Shown here piece by piece: positions 35,457-45,030 of a stretch of DNA of 64,000 nucleotides. The DNA is taken from the NCBI GenBank assembly GCA_025936675.1, contig JAICSX010000004.1, positions 24,865 to 88,864 of the forward strand, given 5' to 3'. Under the pieces are notes generated by a model. That model had not been told where the DNA came from. It did not search any database and saw only the letters and a list, made by a program, of their open reading frames with translations. Both the position numbers and the translations under genes were made by a program. Numbering within the stretch: the stretch's first letter is position 1; every line of letters starts with the position of its first letter. Source of the DNA: Sphingomonas sp. GTDB lineage: Bacteria; Pseudomonadota; Alphaproteobacteria; Sphingomonadales; Sphingomonadaceae.

Positions 35457-35639
35457 CTAAGCGGCCGGCACAAGTTGCAGCCTTTGATTTCCATTTTGTG
35501 CTTCCAGGATCGCACTGCGTTCTTCGTACGCGGCGGCGAGTTCAAGGTGCACGTCTCGCACCTTGTAGTCTCGAGCGGAGGCGGCGGCGGCGCGTTCCTC
35601 CGCCGACCTGCGACGATAGTAATTCAGATCCGCATCCAT
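35457..35639 (-). CDS. 60-residue charged helical protein (YYRRRxxEER family)
   Basis: The product MDADLNYYRRRSAEERAAAA is followed by a second helix with HLELAAAYEERSAILEAQ. No signal peptide or membrane segment. The ATG is at 35639. It resembles a second small protein at 59154-59327: both open with a few polar residues, then YYRRR, two or three residues later EER and Ala-rich sequence, then H..LA..(F/Y)(A/E)ER. This shared pattern supports a real gene. Probably a small cytosolic helical hairpin; function unknown. Confidence 0.7.
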   Translation of the reverse strand: MDADLNYYRRRSAEERAAAASARDYKVRDVHLELAAAYEERSAILEAQNGNQRLQLVPAA

Positions 35640-35863
35640 AGCGGCACCCCCAACAGCCGGCCGCCGGATCTGCTGGACTGCGACTCGCTGCAGCCGGAGT
35701 TATCCACATATCATTGATGGCGGAATTAACCCATTCACTTAGGTCAACTCGTTCAGTGTTAAACAGCCGATAGCCATTGGTTCAAATCGCTGACGACGAC
35801 TGGCGTTTCGCAAGGAATTCTTAGCTTCTGAACGGCTACCCAAAAGTGATTGGGGAGGCGGAA

Positions 35864-36040
35864 TTGCCGCGTGTTTCAATTCTAGTGTCGCTAGCCATCG
35901 CGGTTGCGGGCTGTGGCCAAGCTCCGTCGCAAGATCATTCCTCGGTCACCGTGAAGCTCCCCCCGGCACGGCCATCCACGCCATCGCCCGCATTTTCGTT
36001 CGACGCTGCCGCGAAGCCGCCAGCTAAAACAGCTTCCTAG
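35864..36040 (+). CDS. Small lipoprotein
   Basis: 58 residues starting at TTG 35864, five bases after GGGGAGG. The peptide [20 protein letters not shown] is a lipoprotein signal with the Cys in VAGC near residue 18. The mature part is short, Pro/Ser/Lys-rich and probably unstructured. Its TAG stop shares the palindrome CTAG with the convergent acyl-CoA dehydrogenase. No recognisable domain. A longer reading from GTG 35846 is possible. Confidence 0.6.
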   Translation: MPRVSILVSLAIAVAGCGQAPSQDHSSVTVKLPPARPSTPSPAFSFDAAAKPPAKTAS

Positions 36041-37833
36041 AAGGCCTCCGCCGGGATTTTCATCAGAGTCTCCGCCCCAGCCTCGATCTTCCGTCTGAGA
36101 GCGCTGGAAACCGGGAGCTCGCGATCTGCGTAGAAGCGGGCTGTCGTGAGCTTGGCTTCGTGGAACTGCCGGTCCTCAGCACCTTCGGCAAGCGCCTTCG
36201 CGGAAGCGCGCGCCATCTTGAGCCACATCCATCCCAGCGAAACCACGCCCATCAGCTCCATGTACGGATAGGCGCCGGCTCCGGCGTTGTCCGGATTGGC
36301 CATGCCATTCTGCGCGAGCCACATGGTCGCGGCCTGCAGGTCCTGAAGCGCTGGCTCGAGCGCCGAGGCAACGCCTGCGGGATCGCCCACAGCGTTCGCT
36401 TCCGCGATCTCGCGGCCGACTAGCTCGAAGAAAGCGCGAACAGCGCGTCCCCCGTCTTTAGGCAGCTTGCGGCCGACGAGGTCCATCGCCTGGATGCCGT
36501 TGGTGCCTTCGTAGATCTGCGTGATCCGCGCATCGCGAACGAACTGCTCCATCCCATGTTCGCGGATGTAACCGTGACCGCCAAGGATCTGTTGCGCGTA
36601 GACCGCAGCCTCGAACCCCTTGTCGGTGAGATAGCCCTTGATCACCGGCGTGATCAGCCCGAGCAGATCGTCGGCTTGCTGGCGCTCGGCTTCGTCCGGG
36701 GACCGGCGCATCAGGTCGACCTGGAGCGCGCCCCAGAGGACGAGCGCACGTCCGCCCTCGTTCCAAGCGCGTGCTTCCATCAGCATCCGCCGAACGTCCG
36801 GATGTACGATGATGGCGTCGGCCTTGGCGGCCTCCTCGCGTTCGTCGGGTCTCAGCGCCCTGCCCTGCCGGCGCTCGCGGGCGTAAGCGGCGGCATTCTG
36901 ATAGGCGACCTCGCCCTGGGCGATACCTTGCAGGCCGACGCCGAGGCGGGCAGCGTTCATCATGATGAACATGGCGGCCAGACCCTTCTCTGGTTCACCA
37001 ACCAGCCATCCCTTCGCGCTGTCGTAATTCATCACGCAGGTCGCGTTGCCGTGGATGCCCATCTTCTTCTCGAGCGCGCCGCAGCTGACGGCGTTGCGTT
37101 CGCCGATGGAGCCATCATCGTTCACCAGAAACTTAGGCACCACGAATAGCGAGATACCCTTGACGCTGTCGGGAGCCCCGGAGCGCTTGGCGAGCACCAG
37201 ATGGATGATGTTGTCGCTAAGGTCGTGCTCGCCCGACGAGATAAAAATCTTGGTGCCTGTGATCGAATAGCTGCCGTCGTCGTTCGGTTCGGCGCGCGTC
37301 TTCAAGAGACCAAGGTCGGTGCCGCAATGCGGCTCGGTAAGGTTCATCGTCCCGGTCCAGCGGCCGGTGATCATCGTCGGGACATATTTCTGCTTGAGCT
37401 CGTCGCTTCCCTTCACAAGCAATGATGCGATCGCGCCAGAAGTCAGGCCCTGGTACATCTCGAAGCTGTGGTTGGCCGACAGGATGTACTCGGTGACCGC
37501 GGTGCCGACGACTTGCGGAATTCCTTGCCCGCCATATTCCTCGGGACCCGTCAGCGTCGGCCAGCCTGCCTCGACGAACTGGTCGTAGGCTTCCTTGAAT
37601 CCCGGAGGCGTAGTGACGGAGCCGTCCTCGTTGCGCTTGCAGCCGACTTCGTCGCCGATGCGGTTCAGCGGCTGCAGCACCTCGGCAGCAAACCGGCCCG
37701 CTTCCGCGAGAATGGCCTCGATCAGGTCAGGCGTCGCATTGGCGAAGCCCGGCAGGTTGGAATAACGCCCAATGTCGAGCACGCTCTCAAGGATGAAGCG
37801 GGTGTCGCGCACCGGCGCTGTGTAGGTCGGCAT
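36037..37833 (-). CDS. Acyl-CoA dehydrogenase (C-terminal-extended FadE-like type)
   Basis: 598 residues. It contains the flavin-binding [13 protein letters not shown] and [11 protein letters not shown] motifs, the long helical domain [29 protein letters not shown], and [35 protein letters not shown], the classic ACAD signature. The extra C-terminal ~150 residues mark the large subgroup. It oxidises acyl-CoA at C2-C3 in beta-oxidation; chain length unknown. Start 37833 ([16 protein letters not shown]) is standard for the group. Confidence 0.93.
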   Translation of the reverse strand: MPTYTAPVRDTRFILESVLDIGRYSNLPGFANATPDLIEAILAEAGRFAAEVLQPLNRIGDEVGCKRNEDGSVTTPPGFKEAYDQFVEAGWPTLTGPEEYGGQGIPQVVGTAVTEYILSANHSFEMYQGLTSGAIASLLVKGSDELKQKYVPTMITGRWTGTMNLTEPHCGTDLGLLKTRAEPNDDGSYSITGTKIFISSGEHDLSDNIIHLVLAKRSGAPDSVKGISLFVVPKFLVNDDGSIGERNAVSCGALEKKMGIHGNATCVMNYDSAKGWLVGEPEKGLAAMFIMMNAARLGVGLQGIAQGEVAYQNAAAYARERRQGRALRPDEREEAAKADAIIVHPDVRRMLMEARAWNEGGRALVLWGALQVDLMRRSPDEAERQQADDLLGLITPVIKGYLTDKGFEAAVYAQQILGGHGYIREHGMEQFVRDARITQIYEGTNGIQAMDLVGRKLPKDGGRAVRAFFELVGREIAEANAVGDPAGVASALEPALQDLQAATMWLAQNGMANPDNAGAGAYPYMELMGVVSLGWMWLKMARASAKALAEGAEDRQFHEAKLTTARFYADRELPVSSALRRKIEAGAETLMKIPAEAF

Positions 37834-37939
37834 TGCTTACCTCCGTGTCAGTATCGTCCTAGCCGCGCTCGCGCCGCGCCGTCCAGCATCTGTAAATGTC
37901 GGAACCGTAACGGTGGCCGCAATTGAAAAAGGAACACGG

Positions 37940-38536
37940 ATGAAGTTCGCTTCACCTCTGATCGCTGCCGCTGTTGCGGCAAGCCCAGCGCATGCCGCAC
38001 CCAGAACCGAGACCACGGTCCTCGCCGGCGGGTGCTTCTGGGGAATGGAATGGGTCTTCGAGCATGTGAAGGGCGTAACCAGCGTCGTCTCAGGTTACGC
38101 GGGCGGAAGCGCCAAGGACGCGACCTACGATCAGGTGAGCTCGGAGGGCACCGGCCATGCCGAGGCGGTCAAGATCACTTTCGATCCCACGCAAGTCAGT
38201 TACGCGCAGCTTCTGCAGGTCTATTTCACCGTCGCGCACAACCCGACCGAGGTGGACCGGCAGGGGCCGGATATCGGCCACAGTTACCGTTCTGCGATTT
38301 TCCCGCAGAATGCCGAGCAGGCGCGGTTCGCAAAGGCGTTCATCGCGCGGCTGAATGCCGCGCACATCTATAAGGCGCCGATCGCGACGAAGATCGAAAG
38401 CGGCGGCTTCTACCCTGCCGAGGCCTATCACCAGGGTTTCGCGCGCAAGCACCCCTATTTACCGTATATCGTCGTCAATGACCGTCCAAAGATCGGCGCG
38501 CTGCGCCAAAAATTCCCGGTGCTTTACAAGGGCTAA
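37940..38536 (+). CDS. msrA: Peptide-methionine (S)-S-oxide reductase, exported
   Basis: 198 residues. A Sec-type signal peptide (MKFASPLIAAAVAASPAHA) precedes the MsrA domain with catalytic GCFWGMEWVFEHV and DQVSSEGTGHAEAV, FTVAHNPTEVDRQGPD and YRSAIF. It repairs oxidised methionine, here in the periplasm. ATG 37940 follows AAAGGAACACGG and fits the signal; an in-frame codon nine residues upstream was rejected. It is divergent from the acyl-CoA dehydrogenase. Confidence 0.93.
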   Translation: MKFASPLIAAAVAASPAHAAPRTETTVLAGGCFWGMEWVFEHVKGVTSVVSGYAGGSAKDATYDQVSSEGTGHAEAVKITFDPTQVSYAQLLQVYFTVAHNPTEVDRQGPDIGHSYRSAIFPQNAEQARFAKAFIARLNAAHIYKAPIATKIESGGFYPAEAYHQGFARKHPYLPYIVVNDRPKIGALRQKFPVLYKG

Positions 38537-38663
38537 GCGGCAGTCCGTTCTGCTAAGCGGTTAAGATTTCACGCTTTATTCAGGGCGGGGGCGACAAGCG
38601 CGCCGCCGCTGCCTATATGCCGGGTTCAACAGCGAGCCTCTGGGTAGTCGGGGACCCAAACTG

Positions 38664-40112
38664 ATGCTGACGACCAATCCGTTCGATGATGACAAGCTGC
38701 GCGAGGAATGCGGCATTTTCGGCATCTGGGGTGCCGATAACGCCGCTAGCTTCGTTGCCTTGGGATTGCACGCTCTCCAGCACCGCGGCCAGGAAGGGGT
38801 CGGAATCACGAGCTTCGACGGCAAGCATTTCCACTCTCACCGAGCGATGGGCCAGGTCGCCGGCAACTTTGATCGCGATGAGGTGATGCGGATGCTCGCG
38901 GGCCGATCGGCGATCGGCCACGTGCGCTATTCCACCGCAGGCGGGCCCGGTCTTCGCAACGTCCAGCCGCTGTTCGCCGAGCTCGCTGAAGGCGGGTTTG
39001 CGCTCGCTCAGAACGGCAACCTCTCGAACGCGATGAAGCTGAGGCGTACGCTCAACCGCCGCGGTTCGATCTTCCAGTCGACCAGCGACACTGAGGTCAT
39101 CATCCACCTCGTCGCGACATCCGATCGAGCCAATACGCTCGACCGACTGACCGACGCGCTGAAACAGGTCGAAGGGGCGTACTCGCTGGTTGTGCTCACC
39201 GAGCAGGGTCTCATCGCCTGCCGCGATCCGCTGGGAATCCGTCCTTTGGTCATGGGCAAGCTCGGCGAAGCGACGATCTTCGCCAGCGAAACGGTCGCCC
39301 TCGACGTCATCGGCGCAAGCTTCCTTCGGGATGTCGATCCAGGCGAAGTGATCCTCGTCAACAACGATGGGATCCGTTCCTTCCGGCCATTCGAGAAAGT
39401 GGCGCCCCGCCCCTGCATCTTCGAACACATCTATTTCTCACGCCCGGATTCGATCGCCGACGGCATGTCTGTCTACGAAGTTCGCAAGAACATCGGTGGG
39501 GAGCTTGCGCGCGAAGCGCCGGTGGACGCCGACTATGTTGTGCCGGTGCCCGATAGCGGCGTTCCCGCGGCAATCGGATTCAGCCAGGCGAGCGCAATCC
39601 CGTTCGAGCTCGGGATCATCCGCTCGCACTATATCGGCCGCACCTTCATCCAGCCGAGCCAGGAAGTGCGCCACCTCGGCGTGAAGCTGAAGCACAACGC
39701 CAATTCCGCGCTCATCCAGGGCAAGAGCATCGTGCTGGTCGACGATTCCATCGTCCGCGGCACGACGAGCGTGAAGCTGGTGCAGATGATGCGCGACGCC
39801 GGCGCTCGCGAGGTGCACATGCGAATCGCATCGCCGCCGACCCGGCACAGCTGCTTCTACGGAGTCGACACGCCAGAGCGCGCGAAACTCCTCGCGGCGC
39901 AGATGAGCGTCGAGCAGATGCGCGACTATATCAACGCCGACAGTCTCGCCTTTATCTCGATCGAAGGTCTTTACCGCGCGCTCGGCGAGGAGCGTGATGC
40001 CGCCCAGCCGCAGCGCTGCGACGCCTGCTTCACCGGCGCCTATCCGACAAGCCTGACCGATGTCACCGAAAAGGAAGGTGCGGCAGGACTGACTTTGGTG
40101 GCCAGTCGCTAA
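38664..40112 (+). CDS. purF: Amidophosphoribosyltransferase
   Basis: 482 residues. The N-terminal glutamine amidotransferase nucleophile Cys lies in REECGIFGIWG, after a propeptide of about 15 residues that must be cleaved. PRTase domain with the PRPP loop VLVDDSIVRGTT near residue 360. First committed step of purine synthesis. An SDR gene follows 18 bp later, a common arrangement in this order; cvpA, the partner in many bacteria, is elsewhere (21075-21596). Confidence 0.96.
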   Translation: MLTTNPFDDDKLREECGIFGIWGADNAASFVALGLHALQHRGQEGVGITSFDGKHFHSHRAMGQVAGNFDRDEVMRMLAGRSAIGHVRYSTAGGPGLRNVQPLFAELAEGGFALAQNGNLSNAMKLRRTLNRRGSIFQSTSDTEVIIHLVATSDRANTLDRLTDALKQVEGAYSLVVLTEQGLIACRDPLGIRPLVMGKLGEATIFASETVALDVIGASFLRDVDPGEVILVNNDGIRSFRPFEKVAPRPCIFEHIYFSRPDSIADGMSVYEVRKNIGGELAREAPVDADYVVPVPDSGVPAAIGFSQASAIPFELGIIRSHYIGRTFIQPSQEVRHLGVKLKHNANSALIQGKSIVLVDDSIVRGTTSVKLVQMMRDAGAREVHMRIASPPTRHSCFYGVDTPERAKLLAAQMSVEQMRDYINADSLAFISIEGLYRALGEERDAAQPQRCDACFTGAYPTSLTDVTEKEGAAGLTLVASR

Positions 40113-40130
40113 GCCGCTAGACGCGGCGCC

Positions 40131-40847
40131 ATGATCGATTCGAAAAGTCTCTCCGGCCGCCTCGCGCTGGTCACCGGCGCGTCGCGCGGCATCGGCGCGG
40201 CGACCGCCGAAGCGCTCGCTGCAGCGGGCGCCCACGTCATCCTCGTCGCGCGAACGGCGAGTTCGCTGGAGGAAGTGGAGGATCGAATTCACACAGCCGG
40301 CGGGACTGCGTCGATCGCCCCGCTCGACCTCACCGACGGCGAAAGCATCGGCAAGCTCGCTGGAGCCGTCGCCGAAAGATGGGAGAAGCTCGACATCCTC
40401 GTGCTCAATGCGGCGATGCTCGGGTCGCTCACCCCGGTGCAGGACATCGATCCGAAAGAGTATTCGCGGCTGCTGAGCCTCAACTTGCTCGCGAACCAGG
40501 CGCTCATCGCCGCCTTCGACCCGCTTCTGAAGCGTGCCGATCGCGCGGATGTCGTTGCGCTCACGTCGTCCGTCGGCGGCGAGCCGCGGGCCTTCTGGGG
40601 TGCATACGGCTCGTCGAAGGCGGCGCTCGAGACTTTACTCGGCGCGTATGCCGACGAGACCGCTCACAGCGGCCGGATGCGCGTGCATGTCGTCGATCCG
40701 GGAGCGACTCGGACCCGGATGCGCGCACTCGCCTTCCCAGGCGAAGAACCGGAAAACGTGAAACCGCCCGAGGTCGTCGCGAAGGCGATTCTCGACCTGC
40801 TCACGAGCGAAACAGCCGCCGGCGAAAAGGTCCGCGTCGAGGCCTGA
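40131..40847 (+). CDS. SDR family NAD(P)-dependent oxidoreductase
   Basis: 238 residues. Cofactor motif TGASRGIGAATAEAL near residue 15, NAAMLG at about 97, catalytic Ser in LTSSVGG and Tyr-x3-Lys in YGSSKAAL. It is a classical short-chain dehydrogenase with unknown substrate, co-transcribed with purF. A strong hairpin follows 63 bp downstream. Confidence 0.92.
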   Translation: MIDSKSLSGRLALVTGASRGIGAATAEALAAAGAHVILVARTASSLEEVEDRIHTAGGTASIAPLDLTDGESIGKLAGAVAERWEKLDILVLNAAMLGSLTPVQDIDPKEYSRLLSLNLLANQALIAAFDPLLKRADRADVVALTSSVGGEPRAFWGAYGSSKAALETLLGAYADETAHSGRMRVHVVDPGATRTRMRALAFPGEEPENVKPPEVVAKAILDLLTSETAAGEKVRVEA

Positions 40848-40910
40848 GTTGCACGTTTGCCGGTCAAGGCGTAGAATCGCTTGAGGGAGCTGGGGCAAGC
40901 TCCCCAACCT

Positions 40911-40944
40911 GAAGGCTCGCTCTTCGCGAAGAGGGCGGGCCTTC
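40911..40944 (+). terminator. Terminator-like hairpin after the purF-SDR operon
   Basis: gaaggctcgctctt (40911-40924) pairs with aagagggcgggccttc (40929-40944) around a cgcg loop, with one G-U pair and a two-base bulge. The run after it, tcgattctga, is only moderately U-rich. Confidence 0.6.
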
Positions 40945-41330
40945 TCGATTCTGACCCCCGGAAATCTATTGCAGTGCTGTCCGACGGACGTAATTTTTCT
41001 GTCAACTAACCGTTGCTCAAACCTTAGTTAATCCCTATTGAATCGCGGACGGCTGTCGGAGCCGTATGTGCGGCGGGAGCCATCGCATGTCTCCAGGCAG
41101 GTTTTGGACGATGCGGCCAGGGGTTTTCTGAGTAATTCGTATTTGCGTATTGCTCGGTGCAATGTTGCCCCTGTGCCGAGCACGGGTGAGCCCTGCTAAG
41201 CTTGTAGGCCGGTAGAGCTCACCCGACCTTCCGGCGGCGGTCGCCGTTCGGTCGTGGCTTGTTGGTAAACACAATCTCAAACAAAAGATGAGAATGCCTT
41301 CGCTTCGAAGATGGGAGCGACGGAGCGGGC
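40945..41330. other. Structured intergenic region, no gene recognised
   Basis: The 483-bp gap from 40848 to 41330 is the largest in the window. After the operon hairpin it has an AT-rich start (gtaatttttctgtc, ttagttaatccc), then two hairpins: gctcgg/ccgagc around 41151-41182 and a perfect 9-bp cgggtgagc/gctcacccg at 41183-41225. No reading frame looks coding on either strand. It could hold a small RNA or a long 5' leader for the gene at 41331. Confidence 0.4.
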
Positions 41331-42908
41331 GTGTCGTTCGAGTGGTTGGGATCGAGGCAAATTAGCGCCAATGCTGGCGAAGCGAGCGGGCGCTTCCGGG
41401 GACTTGCAGTCGCTGCAATCCTGGTCGCAACGGCCATGCTGACGTCGCTGCCTGCGGCATTCGGTCCCGTTCGATTGAACGACAGCTTCTGGATCGACCT
41501 CGTGTGGCTCGAGCAATTCGCGCGCGAAATGGGCAACGGATCGCTTTACCCGCGTTGGCTGCCGCTATCGCACGACGGACTCGGCTCACCGGTGTTCTAT
41601 TATTATCCGCCGCTCGGCTTCTACCTCGCCTCGGCATTCGCGCTGACGGGGATCGGAACGTACCTCGCGCTGATCGGGGCTTTCTTCGCCGCGATGTTGC
41701 TGTCGGGCGCCGGAGTCTACCTGTGGCTGAAGGACCAGACGCAACGACCATGGGTCGGAGCGCTGCTGTTCATGATTGCGCCCTATCACTTGTTCAATTT
41801 CTATATGCGCGGCGCACTCGCGGAGTTTGTTGCCACCGCGATGCTGCCGTTCGTGCTTTGGGGAATTCGGCAGATCATCCAAAGGCGGCAGCGCGCTCTC
41901 GCGTGGACCGCCCTCGCATACGCCGCGCTGATCATGAGCCATCTGCCGCTGACGATGCTCGCTTCGCTATTCCTGTTTGCCCCATACGCGTTTTTGAATG
42001 CCCGCCATTCGCCGCAGACGCTGGCGAGGATTGCGGCAGCACTGGCGCTCGGTGTCGCGCTCTCCTCCATCTACCTGCTGCCGGCGTTCCTGCTCGAGCC
42101 GTATCGTAGCAGTGCCGATCTGTGGTCGCTCTCTTATCTGCAGCCCTCAAGCTGGAGCGTGTGGCGCTCTGGCGCATGGTCCGGACAGACCTTCCGCGCC
42201 GTGATGCTCGTCGGTGCGGCACTCGCAATTCCCGCCGTCGGCCTTGCAGTCCGTGTGCGTTCCCCTTGGGCCGTATGGACGATCGTCTGCATCGTCCTTG
42301 CGGTCGGCGCTGTGCCCCTGTTGTGGTCGCTACCCCTCCTAAGGTGGGTCCAATTCCCATTTCGCCTGCTGCCGGTCGCCGAGCTGACGCTCGTCACTGC
42401 CGTGATGCTCGCACCGGCGCGGCGCGTGCCGTGGCTGGTACTTTGGACGACCTTCGCCCTGATAGCCTGCTTCATCATTGCCGCGGAGCCCGAGGCTCCG
42501 ACCTTCGGCGATAGCGTCATGCGACAATATCATCCGGACGTTCCAGAGAATTTGCCGCCCGGCGAGCGGCCCTACAGTTGGCCATCGAAATGGGCGCTCC
42601 AGGTTGCATTGGCACACCCGCGGCCACAATTTGACGGCAAGGTCACTGTCGAGCCGGTCTTCTACTTCCCGGCATGGCAGGTCACATGCGGCGGCACCCC
42701 TGTCTCAACCTTCCCCGCGCCGCGGACGGCGCTGCTGGCTCACGAAGGGTCCGGCTGCATTCGAAAGCTCATCTGGACCTCGGCGGAAATGATCGGAGCT
42801 GCGACCAGTCTCGCCGCGCTGGTGTTGCTGCTCAGCTCGCTGATTTCACCAGCGTTACTTGCGCGACGTCGATCGAACCGCCGCGAAACCCGCCCTCGCA
42901 ATACATGA
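41331..42908 (+). CDS. Multi-pass membrane protein, PTPS-related/GT-C-like
   Basis: 525 residues with about ten to twelve helices. Landmarks include LYPRWLPLSHDGLGSPVFYYYPP near residue 68, LFMIAPYHLFNFYMRGALAEF and LLRWVQFPFRLLPVAELT, which match the 6-pyruvoyl-tetrahydropterin-synthase-related membrane family (PF10131), a GT-C-like group. It probably transfers sugar from a lipid carrier or remodels glycans. The start is GTG at 41331. The last 77 bases overlap the 3' end of the convergent cfa gene. Confidence 0.75.
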   Translation: MSFEWLGSRQISANAGEASGRFRGLAVAAILVATAMLTSLPAAFGPVRLNDSFWIDLVWLEQFAREMGNGSLYPRWLPLSHDGLGSPVFYYYPPLGFYLASAFALTGIGTYLALIGAFFAAMLLSGAGVYLWLKDQTQRPWVGALLFMIAPYHLFNFYMRGALAEFVATAMLPFVLWGIRQIIQRRQRALAWTALAYAALIMSHLPLTMLASLFLFAPYAFLNARHSPQTLARIAAALALGVALSSIYLLPAFLLEPYRSSADLWSLSYLQPSSWSVWRSGAWSGQTFRAVMLVGAALAIPAVGLAVRVRSPWAVWTIVCIVLAVGAVPLLWSLPLLRWVQFPFRLLPVAELTLVTAVMLAPARRVPWLVLWTTFALIACFIIAAEPEAPTFGDSVMRQYHPDVPENLPPGERPYSWPSKWALQVALAHPRPQFDGKVTVEPVFYFPAWQVTCGGTPVSTFPAPRTALLAHEGSGCIRKLIWTSAEMIGAATSLAALVLLLSSLISPALLARRRSNRRETRPRNT

Positions 42909-44085
42909 GGTAGTAGCGCCAGAGCTTGTGGAAGGCGTCCTCGAAGCCCGGGAGCGCCCGTCGAGTCACCGCCTGGTCGTAGCGTTCGCGCCATCGCTTC
43001 AGCGTATCGGCATAGTCGCGGCCGAAGCCGTCGCGGTCGCGCCAGGCTAAGCCCCGCTCCAGTGCAAGCGCCTCGAATTGCGGCTCGTCCAGCAGCAGTC
43101 CACCCGGAAAGATGTAGGTCTGGATGAAATCTGCATTGCTTGCATAGCGATCGAAAATCCGGTCATCGATCGAGATGAACTGGAGCGCGGCGCGTCCGCC
43201 GGTCTTCAAGTTACGGGCGACGCCGTCGAGATAGGCTCCCCACCAGCGCCGCCCCACTGCTTCGACCATCTCGACCGATGCGACCGCATCGAACTGCTCG
43301 GCAGTGTCGCGATAATCCTGAAGGCGCACCTCGATCCGGTCCTGGAGTTCGGCTTCGGCGATCTTCCGCTCGGCCCAAGCCTTCTGCTCCAGTGAAAGCG
43401 TCAGCCCGACGACCGATGCGCCGCGCTTCGCCGCTTCGATCGCGAGCGTCCCCCAACCGCAGCCGATCTCGAGCAAGCGCTGTCCCGGCCGAAGCTCGAG
43501 CCGATCGAGAAGCATGTTGACCTTGCGAAGCTGCGCCTCCTCCAGGGAGTCCTTTGCCGACGCAAAGCGCGCGCAGCTGTAGGTCATCGTGGCGTCGAGC
43601 CACGCCGAATAGAAATCGTTGCCGAGGTCATAGTGGGCGGCGATGTTTTCCTTGGCCTTGGCGGGAGCGTTGTCGCGCAGCCGGTGCGCCAGCGCGTTGA
43701 CCCAGCGGAACACGCCTTTCGCTCGGCCCACGTTCCCGAGCGCCACCGCATTGGCCGAAAAGAGCTCGAACACCGTGACGGGGTCCGGGCTCGACCATTC
43801 GCCTAGCGTCCACGCCTTGTACCAGCCGACCGAGCCCGAAGTGGCGAGGCGAACCAGGGCCCGCCAGCTCGACAGCCGGACGATGGCTTTGGGACCCTTC
43901 CCGTGAAAACCGAGACGGCGCTTGGCGCCGTCAGGCAGAGTCGCGTCGATGCCGCCTTTCACGAGACGGCGATCGATCTGGTCCAGCACCTTGGCGAAGG
44001 CGGGAGCAATGAGCCGCGCAAGACTCCCGCCGCCGGTCGCGAAACCGCGGTCTGCGCGCAACAGATGCTCGCCGCGCGTGCTCAT
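42832..44085 (-). CDS. cfa: Cyclopropane-fatty-acyl-phospholipid synthase family protein
   Basis: 417 residues. SAM motif LLEIGCGWGTLAIEAAKRG near residue 205, preceded by AHYDLGNDFYSAWLDATMTYSCARF and followed by ASVEMVEAVGRRWW and FIQTYIFPGG, all standard for the family. It adds a methylene bridge to membrane phospholipid acyl chains, often under stress. It overlaps the upstream-convergent membrane protein gene by 77 bases at the 3' end. A desaturase-type partner is not adjacent. Confidence 0.92.
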   Translation of the reverse strand: MSTRGEHLLRADRGFATGGGSLARLIAPAFAKVLDQIDRRLVKGGIDATLPDGAKRRLGFHGKGPKAIVRLSSWRALVRLATSGSVGWYKAWTLGEWSSPDPVTVFELFSANAVALGNVGRAKGVFRWVNALAHRLRDNAPAKAKENIAAHYDLGNDFYSAWLDATMTYSCARFASAKDSLEEAQLRKVNMLLDRLELRPGQRLLEIGCGWGTLAIEAAKRGASVVGLTLSLEQKAWAERKIAEAELQDRIEVRLQDYRDTAEQFDAVASVEMVEAVGRRWWGAYLDGVARNLKTGGRAALQFISIDDRIFDRYASNADFIQTYIFPGGLLLDEPQFEALALERGLAWRDRDGFGRDYADTLKRWRERYDQAVTRRALPGFEDAFHKLWRYYLMYCEGGFRGGSIDVAQVTLVKSAS

Positions 44086-44107
44086 ACCGGCGCAGTTATG
44101 AATTCAT

Positions 44108-45016
44108 TTACCGCTTGTCGAGCGGGACCATGAACGTGGTGCGGCGAAGCGCCGGAAATCTTTGGTCGCTGAGATAGGCCTTGCCGTCGAGATCGACGAC
44201 CAGCGGCATCCGCGACCAGAAGAGGAAGTTGCAAACATCGGCGTCGGTCCGCGCAGCCAAAGCAAGACGCGCATCATCGAGGTTAAGCGGCACGATGCGC
44301 CTATCGAGCGTGGCGCCGCCGAAGGGCTGATATTCGGCGCTTCCGGCGAGCTTGTCGGTGCGCCACATCACTTGCCGCCTCCAGAACTCGAGCGGCACCT
44401 CGCCTGCCACGACCATCGTCGGATTGCCGACGCGTTCCACCAGTGGCCGGGTCGCAGCAACGGCGCGAACCGAGATCCCGGCGTTGACGCCGATGTAGGC
44501 GAGCACGCCGCAGAAGGCGTAAGCGGCTGGCCGTTCCCAGTTTCTCTTCAGCCGCTCGGCGCGCCAGGAGAATTCGAGCCCGAGGATCAGCATCAGCCAG
44601 ATCCACGGATCGATGATGAACAGCGTGTCGCCGTAGAACCAGCGGTGCGAGAACGGCTCGAGCAGCCTGACGCCATAGGTGTTGAGGAAGTCGAGCAGCG
44701 GATGGCTGAGCACGCCGATGGAGCAGGCCAGCAGCAGGCCACCGAGCTTGAGCGGCCCATCCTTGCCCGGCCGCAATTTTTCCCAGAGCCATATGATTGC
44801 GACTGCCACGAACGGCATGATCACGAGGCCGCCGATCCCATGCGTGAAGCCGCGGTGGAAAGTGCGTGGCGAGAGGCCGAGCGGCTTCGCGATGAAGCTG
44901 TCGATGTCGGGCAGGTTGGCGGCGATGATCAGCCCAGGCATTGCCCGCGGCGACAGGCGCTTGAGGCCCATGCGCCCGAGAAGGGCGCCGACCAGGCTGT
45001 GCGTCAAATTGTCCAA
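44108..45016 (-). CDS. YdjM/DUF457-like membrane metal-dependent hydrolase
   Basis: 302 residues. It starts MDNLTHSLVGALLGRMG (TTG start at 45016), with NLPDIDSF, FHRGFTHGIGG and LSHPLLDFLNTYG, the histidine/aspartate metal motifs of the YdjM family, and about five helices. A C-terminal soluble part (NLDDARLALAARTDADVCNFLFWSRMP) is long for the family. Function unproven. It lies between korB (14 bp away) and cfa on the same strand. Confidence 0.85.
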   Translation of the reverse strand: MDNLTHSLVGALLGRMGLKRLSPRAMPGLIIAANLPDIDSFIAKPLGLSPRTFHRGFTHGIGGLVIMPFVAVAIIWLWEKLRPGKDGPLKLGGLLLACSIGVLSHPLLDFLNTYGVRLLEPFSHRWFYGDTLFIIDPWIWLMLILGLEFSWRAERLKRNWERPAAYAFCGVLAYIGVNAGISVRAVAATRPLVERVGNPTMVVAGEVPLEFWRRQVMWRTDKLAGSAEYQPFGGATLDRRIVPLNLDDARLALAARTDADVCNFLFWSRMPLVVDLDGKAYLSDQRFPALRRTTFMVPLDKR

Positions 45017-45030
45017 TCAGCAGCCGCAGA

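Noticed and set aside
38532..38560. Direct repeat GCTAAGCGG (two copies 20 bp apart) after msrA
   Set aside because: Only two short copies, no further copies seen and no associated element.
41035..41280. 81-codon open frame on the minus strand in the large gap
   Set aside because: Arg/Ser-rich, no ribosome site, no hydrophobic or conserved pattern; typical of noncoding sequence.
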